DNA of 64,000 bases. It comes from Axinella damicornis. Lineage: Eukaryota; Porifera; Demospongiae; Axinellida; Axinellidae. The notes beneath the pieces were generated by a model. The model saw only the letters and a program-made list of their open reading frames with translations. It ran no database searches and was not told where the DNA came from. The position numbers and the translations under genes were made by a program. Where the stretch lies: assembly GCA_963931865.1 (NCBI GenBank), contig OZ007505.1:10648774-10712773 (forward strand), in the 5' to 3' direction. This document shows, in pieces, positions 58,238-64,000 of this stretch; positions within the stretch are counted from its first letter, which is position 1; each line of letters begins with the position of its first letter.

Positions 58238-61200
58238 GTGGAAAGAGAGAGAGTAGGAAAGAGAGAGATCGGGTAGGGAGAGAGAGAGAGGGGGGGGGAG
58301 TGGGGGAAGAGTGAGGGGAGAGAGCATTCGGAGAGAGAGAAAGTGGAGAGAAAGAGAGATGGGGAGAGAGTGTGTGCATTGTGTGTGTGTGTGGGGGGGG
58401 GGGGGGGGGGAGGGGTGGAGGGGGGAGGGGGGGAGATAGAGTCAAGAGAGATACTTTTACAAACTAGAGGTGCTCAGCTGAGCACGTACCCCATGCTCTA
58501 CTTTGACATGAGGACAACTGCCGATTTTTGTCTCGGCACCAGTGCTGGATGCGTAGGTACGTACGTGGTACGTACGTACGTCGCTTTTCGCAATGCGCCC
58601 CCACAAGTGCAGCAACCTGCTCTACACTCTTAATAGGGTGTCAAACGTACTTATAGCCTGCAAGTAGATCCTCAAAAGTGATTATGGGTTGGCTGCTCAT
58701 GAATCCACTTAGGGCCACAAATAATACTCGCTCATCCATACACAGTGCACATGTGCTGCTCAGACATCCCAACTAACTACACACACTCAGCTCTAGCTAG
58801 TGAACCTCCAAGGATAATGACGCTGACTTAAGCTGAAAGTCTCATAGCTAACAGGTTTTGCAGTCATAAAGGGTTAAACAGCTGCCATGTCCTCTGCATG
58901 ATTCTAGCTGATACCAAGTCATGCCGAGACACATCAAGTCCTTTTAAAGACTCACTTGTTAATATAGCATGCACGATGGGCCTACCGAAAATATAGCTGC
59001 AGAGATGTCATGCAGAATGAGATACCATAAGTTGTGGCAGTAATGTTAGAAACAGGGTGTGGTCACGTTGTATAAATCACGACTTTCACGCAGCTTTCTC
59101 AGTCTCTCGAGTGGATCTCTGGTCTGCGAGTTATGTAGACGCTAGTATTTTCTTAACTCTGACACTTTTATCCTGAACTAAGCCTTCAACAAGGCCTCAT
59201 TGCTGAAACTCCATGGACAAACGGACAGACAAACTGATCACTCTACCCCTGCTGCGCATGCGCATGGGGTAAATATGTGGAGGAGAACACCTACTGCATG
59301 TTCCAGCCATGAATAGTAGAGTACTATATACCGTCTACGGCCCAGCTTTTGTAAACCGCCACATGCTATTCAAATACAGCTGGAGAAGAATGTGGGGGAG
59401 ACTATTAAAAATGGTATAGGGACGTGTAGGACAGGCTGCTAGAGCAACTGTTGCCTTAAAGTGAATAGTAAAAGCATAGTTATCTTTAACCTGCAGTCAT
59501 GTGGGCTGCCTTAGCAAAACTCATAGCAAATACCTGTCCATGAATTGAAATGCACATGCACCCAAGAGAGAATTAGTGGCTACAATACACAATCTTTAAA
59601 TAACATTGAATGCTGCAATCTAAATTTTGTACCACACCCATTCTGCATGCTTTTTGCTGTACCAGTTCTGGAATGGGTGTTGCTGATTGGACGTAACTAA
59701 AGACGGCACTGATGTCGCTAGCTGCTACTGATGTCGCTAGCTGCTATTGTTTGGCTCAAGTCAATGGATGCGACTGAAAGCGGACCTACAAGAGAGCGCC
59801 TCACAGTATTGTTATCCTGACAAACTGCAGCCTGGCTTCTCGGAATGTTTTGACGCTAACGTTCCCATCCAAACAGCTGCCAGACCTGCCAATCGAAGAA
59901 GTTAGAACTGGGAAATAGTGAGTACAGGAGAATATTTGGCCCTTGGCTTCAACTGTGTGTTCCCTCATTAGCCAACCACCTGCACAGACTCGACACTGTA
60001 CATGAAAATCTCTACTGTGTTCAAACCTGTCTCCTGATGGTTTTGTAACCTTGTGTATAGGCTTGCAAGTCGTGTGCATCAATGCTGTCATTGGGTGCTA
60101 AAGAGGTAATTACCCAATAATATATCTGCACAGCATGTACCTGTTTTTATTACCTGCGCTGATCGATCACTATGTCTTTCTAAACATGTATTCAAATCTA
60201 CTATACGTATTATGTATCGTTGAGTGCAGTATAGAAGGATAACAGGCTCAAGGCTGGCAGTATTGCCTCAACTGTAAGGAGGGCCACTACGTACAAAGGT
60301 CCATGAGTTGTTGATACGTAGCTAGAGTCCCATTGTTATAATACGTACGTATATGCATTCAATCACCAAAAAACCGGTTTAGAGATGCCAGCCATGTGTC
60401 CCACAGGGCAATTAGATTGCAGGTGAAAGCGCTTATCACAATCCTAGAACCCTGGTAAATTGGCTGTCAAAAATTACTCAAGCTCTCTTTGGTGAGGATG
60501 AATACTCTCTCCCATTGGCAGCATATCTAGGGCGATCGTGTCAAATTACTTAGTGAACTGAATCTATATTATGTAGATTGAGTACAAACTTGTAATGTCA
60601 CCAGTACAGACAGGTGTTCTCATGCGTACAGCCCTGTCCAGTTGGCATTGGTGAAGTGATGTTATCTAACATCACACACAGTATACAATGATTCACCTTT
60701 CTCCAAGTGCAGCCATGTTTTGGTTTGCAGGTGTTTGATGCGTGCGTACGACTCCAGTAGAATCGTGTCCCCCTCCTGCAGAGCAGACACAGTATGTTAC
60801 CCACAGCTGATCATTTGCACGCAGGACGATGCAAGATTCACAACCTGAAGATTATCTCATTTCGGTTACAAGGAGCGTGCCTCTTACGGAACTGAAATAA
60901 AGTATGAGCTAGAGGTCCCATAATCGACTTACTGGTTCGTAATTGGCTAATCGATTGAAGGAACAGAGAATTCCATGACTAGCTGCACACAAAATCACTT
61001 CACTCATACTAGCACTGACATCAGGCAGTTTCCCTTGTTCAAACACACTAGGATCTGTACATGCTGTGGAGTGAGGCAGGCCCTCTCAATCAGCAGATAT
61101 GCAAGAATTGCAATGGATGGAGTGAGGCAGGCCCTCTCAATTAGCAGATATGCAAGAATAGTAATTGATGGAGTGAGGCAGGTCCTCTCAATTAGTTGAT

Positions 61201-62923
61201 ATGCAATTGATGGAGTGAGGCAGGCCCTCTCAATAAGTTGATATGCAAGAATTGGAGTGAGGTAGGTCCTCTCAAAATTTTAGTTGATTGATGGAGTGAG
61301 GCAGGCCCTCTCAATTAGCTGATAAGCTGTAATTAATAGCCTTAGATCAGCTGATTTGGCAACTAACTTATATATAGGCCTGTACAGCTATAGGCGTGCA
61401 AAACAGCCCTGACCTGAATGACTGGGAAGAGGGAGAAGACAGTGTCGAGATCGCTCTGGCTCATGATGGAGAGGGAGGTGGAGGCACTGGGAGTGGAGCT
61501 GCGATCCTTCAGCGTCAGCTGTGAGATGAAGGAGCTAGTATAATACAGCTCGATCTACATTTTCACACAACCTGACCTCCAGCTTACACATGCAGCAGTT
61601 CACTGAAGTCCAAGACACAAATCAGGCACTGTGTTGTACCTTGTACTCTCCTCCTGACTGTACAACAGCAAGGTACTTCCGGGTGGGCAGATGTTTAATG
61701 CGACATCGCTCTCCCCAGGAGAGAGGTTCACCTGAGGAGAGAGAGAACATCATCTTCACTCCCTTCCCCTTCCCCACCCCTTTCCACCTCTCTTCCTCCC
61801 TCCCCCCAACCCCGTCTCCCACACTCACCACTAAGAGGGTCACGTTCCTTCTCAAACTGCCAGTAGGTGTTGGCAGATGTAGAGGGAGCCTTCAGGATCC
61901 CAATGGTCAGAGTGGCGCTTGCGGCCGTGGACTACAAACGCAGAGCAAAGACCATCCAATTCCTCAGAGACTGGTAGTGGGACTCATGCACAATATACTC
62001 CACCTACCATCCTCCACGACTGCAGGGTCCTCAGCAAAGGAGCCTTCAGCAGCAATGTAGCACTCATACTCACGATGGAACAGCCTCACTGTGCCTCCGG
62101 AACTGAACGGTTATATGTGTGAGCATTGTATTAGATAAGAGACTGTAATGTAGCTAGCTACGTACGTAGCTAAGAAATGCTACAGGGCCACAGTAGCTTA
62201 TATATTCCAGTAGACTGTCTACGTACCCTGAATGCACTGGGGGTCTTGTTCAGCCATGGGCCGGTGGTGTGGGATGATAGTGAGGGCAGACTCTGTGGCT
62301 GAGAGGTTCAGCTCATGGCTGCATGGGGAATGGAAGAAAGGCTTACGAGGCATCAACACTTAAACCACATTCATATGCACATGTACAGCATCAAAATACT
62401 ACCACGTACTTGATCACATACATGCAGCACATATCTGATCTTCTCCTTACCAGTCGGCATGCACGTGGAATCCCACAGATCTGAAGAGCTTTGCACTGTA
62501 GTGCAGAAACTGTCCTTCCGTCTTCAAACTCTCAAACTTTATCTGATCGTTGTACCGCACCTAATACGGGGTGACGGGAGGAAGTAATGGGCAGAAGGCA
62601 GGGAGGTGTATATAGTGACGGTGCCATACCTCATCACCGACAGATCGCACTTTGTATCGTGGCAGAATCTTGAAGATAGAGCCCTCAGAGTTCCCACTCT
62701 GTAGTTCAACCTAAAAACCAACACACAAAATGAATCACTCACACATCCTGCATGCACACACTCATCCTGCACACACATATCCTCATCCTGCAAGTGCGCT
62801 CACCCTGAGGTTTGTGTTCTCAGTTCTGGATGTTATCCTGGTGTTCACAGTAACGTACTTCTTAGTCAAAGTATGCAACAGCTAGGTGAGGGATGTGAGG
62901 TGGGGGGGGGGGGGGGGGGGGGG

Positions 62924-62961
<38 letters not shown>

Positions 62962-63673
62962 GAGAATGTGAATGTGAGGGTGTGAGGTGGTGTGCGATAA
63001 GGTGCACACTGGTATATCACTGGTATGGCAAACTAGATGTCCTACGCATTAGAAATTATACGTAATTGCATTGGTATAGTCTGAAGTTTGAAAAGCAGTG
63101 ACTTCCTGGATGAAAATTTCCGCGCAAAGTCGTCAGACCCACTTTCGGGAGGGTGGGGTCTGGACACGAAACTAGGGTCCAGCTCAGTGTACACCTGCAA
63201 GATAACTACATACATAGCTGCTATGAAAATTAGCATCTAAGGAGCCAAAATGTTCATAAGCTGTCAATACCTTTCATACCATACACGATACAATGAGTAA
63301 TTAGCACATAATGGAATACCTCTCAATACTATTGAAGAAACAATGAGTAATAAGCACTCACACGTTTACAAAGAAACGTACACCTACACAGAAACTGTGA
63401 CATGCACACTATTTGAGTACAGGAGAGGTATTTGCAAGCCACCAATTTAGTGACTCTTACCTGCACCTTCTCCCCATACACAATGGCGCTGCCCTGCAGT
63501 CTCTCCTGTTCCACGTCATTTTCACGAAGCTCCAGGTCACAGTCTTTCTGCAGAGGCCAAAGACAATACGTGCATAGTTTACATAGCTGCCATGAATGCG
63601 TTAGAAGCAGTTTCTCTCCAGTACCTGTGCCTGCAGCAGTACTCCCTTCTCAGCGGTAGTCGGCTCACGATTC
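31458..63673 (-). CDS. ITPR: IP3 receptor-like Ca2+ release channel, 62 exons (5' end outside window)
   Basis: Homologue of the inositol 1,4,5-trisphosphate receptor, a tetrameric Ca2+ channel of the endoplasmic reticulum. Exons 1-62 run from 63625-63673 down to 31458-31586 with GT/AG borders and matching phases except one ambiguous border (exon 7/8), about 2620 codons. The first ~70 residues (start of the suppressor domain) lie beyond 64000 or in 63674-64000. Total length would be about 2700, normal for the family. All domains are present in order (see partial entries). HNMW in the C-terminal linker marks it as IP3R rather than ryanodine receptor. Odd points: non-consensus selectivity filter, a very short S5-pore loop, and incomplete IP3-contact residues, so it may be a divergent paralogue. 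No stop or frameshift seen. Confidence 0.93.
32298..33401 (-). CDS. ITPR: IP3R-like exons 57-58: S5, pore and S6
   Basis: Exon 57 (33217-33401): S5 [20 protein letters not shown], a short lumenal loop [16 protein letters not shown], then [20 protein letters not shown] and GL. Exon 58 (32298-32447): [20 protein letters not shown], then S6 [20 protein letters not shown] and FSELRDER. The two cysteines of 'CETLLMC' are kept (CNTLFEC). Where IP3Rs have GGGVGD and ryanodine receptors GGGIGD, the joined exons give NLGLIV. Both borders are phase 0. The 769-bp intron has no stretch that could encode a GGG filter exon. The S6 gate region is well conserved. Confidence 0.88.
32690..32830. repeat. Single diverged copy of the 61-kb tandem repeat
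   Basis: CACACAAATCACTTCACTCA and then GTAAGGCTGGCCCTCTCGAC followed by GTGCAAGAA correspond to 60980-61110, where the second part has expanded into six tandem units. It lies in the intron separating the pore exons 57 and 58. Confidence 0.65.
33541..35306 (-). CDS. ITPR: IP3R-like exons 51-56: pre-S1 and helices S1-S4
   Basis: Exons 35184-35306, 35072-35118, 34839-34937, 34581-34766, 34317-34386, 33541-33664. S1: [20 protein letters not shown]2: [21 protein letters not shown]3: [18 protein letters not shown], split across two exons. S4: [16 protein letters not shown], followed by [16 protein letters not shown], the linker matching 'EETLLNVIKSVTRNG'. Exon 55 uses acceptor TTCAG|TTGGC; the nearer CCCAG breaks the frame. 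An (AGAC)11 run (34521-34564) begins 16 bp downstream of the exon 54 donor. Confidence 0.9.
34521..34564. repeat. (AGAC)11 microsatellite
   Basis: Eleven AGAC units on the + strand, followed by AAACACAAG. On the sense strand of the IP3R-like gene this is (GTCT)n, starting 16 bp downstream of the exon 54 donor. Confidence 0.95.
35414..36531 (-). CDS. ITPR: IP3R-like exons 48-50: RIH-associated domain
   Basis: Exons 36151-36531 (127 codons), 35738-36011, 35414-35553. Readings: [100 protein letters not shown]. The last aligns with 'AQIEIVRLDRTMEQIVFPV' of vertebrates. This domain couples the cytoplasmic solenoid to the channel. Confidence 0.92.
36654..39364 (-). CDS. ITPR: IP3R-like exons 39-47: third solenoid and variable linker
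   Basis: Exons 39271-39364, 39111-39179, 38807-38965, 38607-38673, 38265-38455, 38053-38104, 37927-37977, 37352-37555, 36654-36722. Exon 43 ([20 protein letters not shown] and [20 protein letters not shown]) matches 'VFHESILLAIALLEGGN..'. Exons 45-47 form a Pro/Glu/Ser-rich and basic linker ([30 protein letters not shown]), the place where vertebrate IP3Rs are also variable and phosphorylated. Exon 45 depends on acceptor CATTAG|GTTGG, the only choice that keeps phase. Confidence 0.87.
36842..36878. mobile_element. 37-bp hairpin
   Basis: TAGTCTCGGTACCAG and its exact reverse complement around ACCCTCG-like loop bases. Shares its outer sequence with the larger foldback at 23077-23179; likely a minimal derivative. 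Confidence 0.85.
39640..40160. repeat. Dispersed repeat carrying CTCGAG palindromes
   Basis: Contains several copies of GCAATCTCGAGATTGC (39648, 40026, 40074) and one perfect 22-bp palindrome at 40072-40093 centred on CTCGAG. A related copy lies at 53085-53225 with two such palindromes and shared flanking words (GGCATCTAAGGGGTCGTT versus GCATCTGCTATGGAGTCGTT). Minus-strand ORF 39855-40151 is a by-product. Confidence 0.7.
40354..43685 (-). CDS. ITPR: IP3R-like exons 33-38: central solenoid, continued
   Basis: Exons 43551-43685, 43217-43470, 42850-43070, 40974-41110, 40735-40857, 40354-40546. Readings: [60 protein letters not shown] (vertebrate 'HMWKLFENFLVDI'); [60 protein letters not shown]. 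Exon 35 includes a basic Ser/Arg-rich stretch, [20 protein letters not shown], a likely regulatory loop with possible phosphosites. Confidence 0.88.
41731..42401. mobile_element. MITE, TACCGTAGTC type, with internal CTCGAAAATACGCCC array
   Basis: 671 bp with inverted ends TACCGTAGTCTCTCGAAAAT ... and reverse complement. The word CTCGAAAATACGCCCACC (with variants) occurs about eight times: three near the left end, the rest near the right end, mostly inverted. TA is the probable target duplication. The first eight bases agree with the TACCGTAG elements of the TRP-like gene, but the interior does not. Lies in the intron between IP3R exons 35 and 36. Confidence 0.85.
42510..42655. repeat. Inverted GGTCTCT/AGAGACC repeat cluster
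   Basis: Four GTCTCT/GTCTCC words between 42525 and 42570 face five GAGACC words between 42610 and 42655, separated by about 40 bases. The arms can pair imperfectly (e.g. GGTCTCTGTTAGTCTCC with GGAGACCAACAGAGACC). Probably a small foldback element. Confidence 0.6.
43686..45853. other. Left part of the intron between IP3R exons 32 and 33
   Basis: No IP3R exon is needed here: exons 32 and 33 join in phase. Contains GGGGCTCGC palindrome remnants (43797, 44405), a CAAG repeat at 44346-44367, and at 45050-45215 a segment similar to 54600-54740 (see findings). Several ORFs of 60-117 codons, none recognised. Confidence 0.55.
45905..45955 (-). ncRNA. Candidate hammerhead-ribozyme-like fold in the Penelope end
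   Basis: Minus strand order: TTGAC, CTGAGGA (fits CUGANGA; 45940-45946), one extra A, GATCAG-CATAGC-CTGATC (perfect 6-bp stem II), GAAAC, GTT, GTC (45910-45912, would-be cleavage site), ATCAA. TTGA and TCAA can form stem I; A/U and C/G form a two-pair stem III. Minimal type I hammerheads are known from the terminal repeats of Penelope-like elements. The extra A after CUGAGGA and a C/A mismatch at the base of stem I make this copy doubtful as a working ribozyme. Confidence 0.45.
46105..47439 (-). CDS. Penelope-like RT plus GIY-YIG endonuclease (N-terminally truncated)
   Basis: 444 codons, no interruption. RT motif [15 protein letters not shown]. Motif [21 protein letters not shown]. Motif [14 protein letters not shown] (YVDD catalytic pair). 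Conserved downstream helix: [12 protein letters not shown] and [14 protein letters not shown]-terminal endonuclease: [20 protein letters not shown] and [14 protein letters not shown], the GIY-YIG core with its Arg. Full-length elements have more RT upstream; here the ORF begins at the inverted-repeat junction and its ATG (47437-47439) is contributed by the repeat itself. Intact frame suggests a recent insertion. Activity is unlikely because of the truncation. Confidence 0.93.
   Translation of the reverse strand: MLAKHLAKIISPLAGKTSSHVRNSAHFAELIKGLSLTDRDIMVSFDVSSLFTNVPIDEALDIVQQRLEQDSTLPDRTSLTVTSLMDLLRLCLQTTYFAQGDNLYQQDEGAAMGSPLSPIIANIYMEFFEELALESTDVRPSLWLRYVDDTFIIWSHGAETLPTFLQHLNSVRPTIQFTMEKEVEGALPFLDVRVSRDGESNTLVTRVYRKPTHTDRYLHYRSYHPPAVKNGIIRTLLHRSRNICQDTTTLNQELAHLTTVFQRNGYPRPLIRRALRISPTPTNRDRPEPKATVFIPFVKGVSERIKRICAKSGIRVYFRANRTLGSLLSNIRPKRDPHDTKGVIYQIPCLDCDRSYIGETGRTLKTRLTEHRRNCRNGDVQRSGVAQHSIEDDHRIDWKESVVIDREMNLYRRRVKEALYIRKFPNFNQDQGLIVSPIWSGVIH
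47577..49456 (-). CDS. ITPR: IP3R-like exons 27-32: central armadillo solenoid
   Basis: Exons 49336-49456, 49119-49173, 48744-48934, 48262-48680, 47903-48104, 47577-47784. The 419-bp exon 30 is the longest in the gene and reads [20 protein letters not shown] through [11 protein letters not shown]. Exon 31 has an acidic insert ([17 protein letters not shown]), likely a disordered loop. Exon 29 ends in a Pro/Gly-rich linker. Exon 32 lies 24 bp from the target duplication of a Penelope-like insertion. Confidence 0.9.
49174..49270. repeat. Long (TG)n microsatellite at a 3' splice site
   Basis: On the sense strand this is (CA)n ending ...CACACACAG|GGC, so the microsatellite forms the acceptor of IP3R exon 28. 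A similar arrangement is seen at exon 14 (57770-57793). Confidence 0.9.
50059..54146 (-). CDS. ITPR: IP3R-like exons 19-26: first armadillo solenoid
   Basis: Exons 54080-54146, 53642-53711, 52621-52658, 52182-52307, 51866-51934, 51614-51749, 50506-50564, 50059-50377. Readings: [35 protein letters not shown] (vertebrate 'REPRFLDYLSDLCVS'); [55 protein letters not shown]. Alpha-helical scaffold that transmits ligand binding to the channel. The intron between exons 24 and 25 holds minisatellite repeat M and a 27-base G-run; that between 21 and 22 holds a long degenerate (TG)n block. Confidence 0.88.
50690..51185 (+). repeat. Minisatellite-bearing repeat M, second forward copy
   Basis: Same block order as 28990-29455: ACGGAAATGGGACCTTC head, GGCGGGACTGACTATAGTAA, TGAACCTCGAACTC, about eight degenerate units with GGGGAGCAGCAGCTGAA, GAGAGCTGTCCGGCGCTGGA, GGGGGAAGTAGCTGAGCGAG, and AGCTACTTG tail. 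Located in the intron between IP3R exons 24 and 25. Confidence 0.82.
52315..52580. repeat. Degenerate (TG)n array with GTGTGATG units
   Basis: About 265 bp of TG repeats with irregular GTGTGATGTGTG and GTGTTGTGTG variants, ending in a purer run at 52535-52577. Open in several frames (poly His/Thr or Val/Cys), which is an artefact of the repeat. Just upstream, 51955-52100 contains two copies of CACATGCACGTACACC separated by ~70 bp. Confidence 0.85.
54147..54285. repeat. Polypurine tract (GGGGAGGAGGAGG)n
   Basis: Purine-only on the + strand for over 100 bp apart from scattered T and C; on the sense strand it is the C/T-rich tract leading directly to the CCCCCAG acceptor of IP3R exon 19. Confidence 0.85.
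55622..58188 (-). CDS. ITPR: IP3R-like exons 12-18: armadillo/RIH part of the IP3-binding core
   Basis: Exons 58106-58188, 57897-57947, 57695-57769, 57074-57214, 56917-56975, 55883-55997, 55622-55677. Key readings: [113 protein letters not shown] corresponds to 'RERQKLMR', placing Lys at 504, Lys at 508 and Arg at 511 (mouse type 1 numbering). DSRKN corresponds to 'DYRKN', giving Ser567, Arg568 and Lys569. So most of the second half of the phosphate-contact set is kept. Confidence 0.9.
55995..56290. repeat. Polypurine tract, about 290 bp
   Basis: Runs of GGGAGGAGGAAGAGG on the + strand, upstream (sense) of the exon 17 acceptor, which is ...CCCATCAAAG. Could form triplex (H-DNA); open frames rich in Ser/Pro/Leu or Gly/Glu are artefacts. 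Confidence 0.85.
58189..60696. other. Intron between IP3R exons 11 and 12
   Basis: 2.5 kb, the longest exon-free stretch in the 5' half of the gene; exons 11 and 12 join in phase, so no exon is missing. Begins (sense 3' end) with a 38-base G-run (58199-58236) and a GA-rich tract to 58440. The Cys-containing ORF at 59801-60091 is not supported as a gene. Confidence 0.6.
58199..58236. repeat. 38-base G-run next to a 3' splice site
   Basis: On the sense strand: C38 then CCTCCCTTCCAG|GC, the acceptor of exon 12. Longest uninterrupted homopolymer in the window apart from the interrupted run at 62902-62960. Exact length is likely uncertain in any assembly. Confidence 0.9.
60697..62318 (-). CDS. 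ITPR: IP3R-like exons 6-11: MIR repeats of the ligand-binding region
   Basis: Exons 62227-62318, about 62004-62093, about 61829-61931, 61640-61731, 61414-61518, 60697-60775. Readings: [106 protein letters not shown]. These match 'VVRLFHAEQEKFL', 'RFKHLATGHYLAAE' and 'SYVRLRHLCTNTWVHS' of vertebrate IP3Rs. Borders of exons 7 and 8 are ambiguous by a few codons. Under either choice the RTTGR loop that contacts IP3 is not found. Confidence 0.85.
61068..61325. repeat. Tandem array, about six units of 36-52 bp
   Basis: Units contain GGAGTGAGGCAGGCCCTCTC, AATTAG(C/T)(A/T)GATATGCAAG and ATTGAT in order, with losses at the ends of some units. Lies in the intron between IP3R exons 10 and 11. The first unit is preceded by CACTTCACTCAT..., as in the single copy at 32.7 kb. 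Confidence 0.9.
62451..63673 (-). CDS. ITPR: IP3R-like exons 1-5: end of suppressor domain, first MIR part
   Basis: Exons 63625-63673, 63461-63547, 62804-62881, 62630-62710, 62451-62560. Readings include [63 protein letters not shown] and [20 protein letters not shown]. They align with the vertebrate 'YGSVIQLLHMKSNKYLTVNK', 'GNEGSWLFIQPFWKLRS' and 'GQPLHASNYEL' segments. Lengths 87, 78, 81 are exact codon multiples. The intron before exon 3 contains a ~59-base G-run on the + strand with a single interruption. Confidence 0.9.
62902..62960. repeat. 59-base G-rich run
   Basis: All G except one A at 62926. On the sense strand a C-run about 20 nt upstream of the CACCTAG acceptor of exon 3. Confidence 0.9.
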
Positions 63674-64000
63674 CTGCAAGGTGGGAGAGTAGGATGGGAG
63701 GATGGCATACACAAGTCAAATGAGGGCTGGATTAAGCTCATTATCTGTGGAGCGGGGGGGGGGGGGGGGCTTGCAACCGCTACAGACGGCAGAATGTTGA
63801 GTGTAAAGCAAAATTTTTGTAGTTGTACAGTACCACCTGGAATTTCTCTGTGAACTATACATCGCTGTTTATATGCCCTAGCTTTAGATGATTACTGGAA
63901 TTTGAAATTGCATCCCCTTGTGTGTAATACCACTGCTTGAAATTGCATGCCCTAGGTTGTGGGTGAATACAGAATTTGCCCATGCTGAGTAAGGTGCACC
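63674..64000. other. Intron or upstream part of the IP3R-like gene
   Basis: Contains a 16-base G-run (63754-63769), about 80 nt upstream (sense) of the exon 1 acceptor. No exon for the missing first ~70 residues is visible here, so the gene start is beyond the window. Confidence 0.5.

Noticed and set aside
59801..60091. Minus-strand 96-codon ORF with spaced Cys and His
   Set aside because: Considered as a zinc-binding exon, but it has no good splice borders in phase, and exons 11 and 12 of the IP3R-like gene already join directly.
62041..62060. Acceptor directly before TTCCGGAGG for exon 7
   Set aside because: It breaks the reading phase from exon 6; the acceptor a few bases further (CGGAG|GC) restores it, though it is weaker.

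Overview
The window is eukaryotic and almost certainly from an early-branching animal, most plausibly a sponge. Genes are split into many short exons with GT/AG borders, and introns are full of MITEs, microsatellites, homopolymers and a Penelope-like retroelement. The proteins are animal-type calcium-channel families. I cannot name the species; the sponge assignment is inference from gene content and repeat style.

Two channel genes lie head to tail on the minus strand and fill most of the window. The larger, 31458 to beyond 63673, is an inositol 1,4,5-trisphosphate receptor (IP3R)-like channel. I could lay out 62 exons by hand. Reading phase closes at every junction except one ambiguous border (exon 7/8). 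The exons give about 2620 codons with no frame break; only the first ~70 residues are missing, beyond the right edge. Order along the protein is beta-trefoil/MIR, IP3-core armadillo/RIH, second RIH, RIH-associated domain, six-helix channel (35118-32298), CFICG/HNMW linker and coiled-coil tail. Its selectivity filter and part of its IP3 pocket do not match the family consensus. About 690 bp past its stop begins a second channel gene (30770 down to about 13.9 kb): a TRP-superfamily channel with a short N-terminus, two clear ankyrin repeats, six membrane helices and a coiled-coil tail.

The left 13 kb holds no complete gene. Near 1.2-1.6 kb are two or three minus-strand exons that look like the RIH-associated region of a ryanodine receptor, and at 9.3 kb there is one orphan exon matching the last WD40 blade of beta-TrCP. 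The rest is repeat-rich: a tandem duplication (3131-8540) whose two units have the plan P-R-M-R-Q, with a 392-bp hAT-type MITE inserted in only one unit so that the other preserves the empty site; a minisatellite-bearing repeat family at four loci; TA-flanked MITEs that start TACCGTAG; several foldback elements; and tRNA-Thr-like SINE heads.

The introns of the IP3R-like gene show a striking pattern. Long C-runs on the sense strand sit just upstream of 3' splice sites, and two G-runs sit just downstream of 5' splice sites. A 1.7-kb Penelope-like element (RT plus GIY-YIG) with a 14-bp target duplication and a perfect 69-bp inverted repeat lies only 24 bp from an IP3R exon.

Functionally, both complete genes encode predicted cation channels: the IP3R-like one for an internal store membrane, the TRP-like one probably for the plasma membrane. 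Whether their adjacency matters is unknown.
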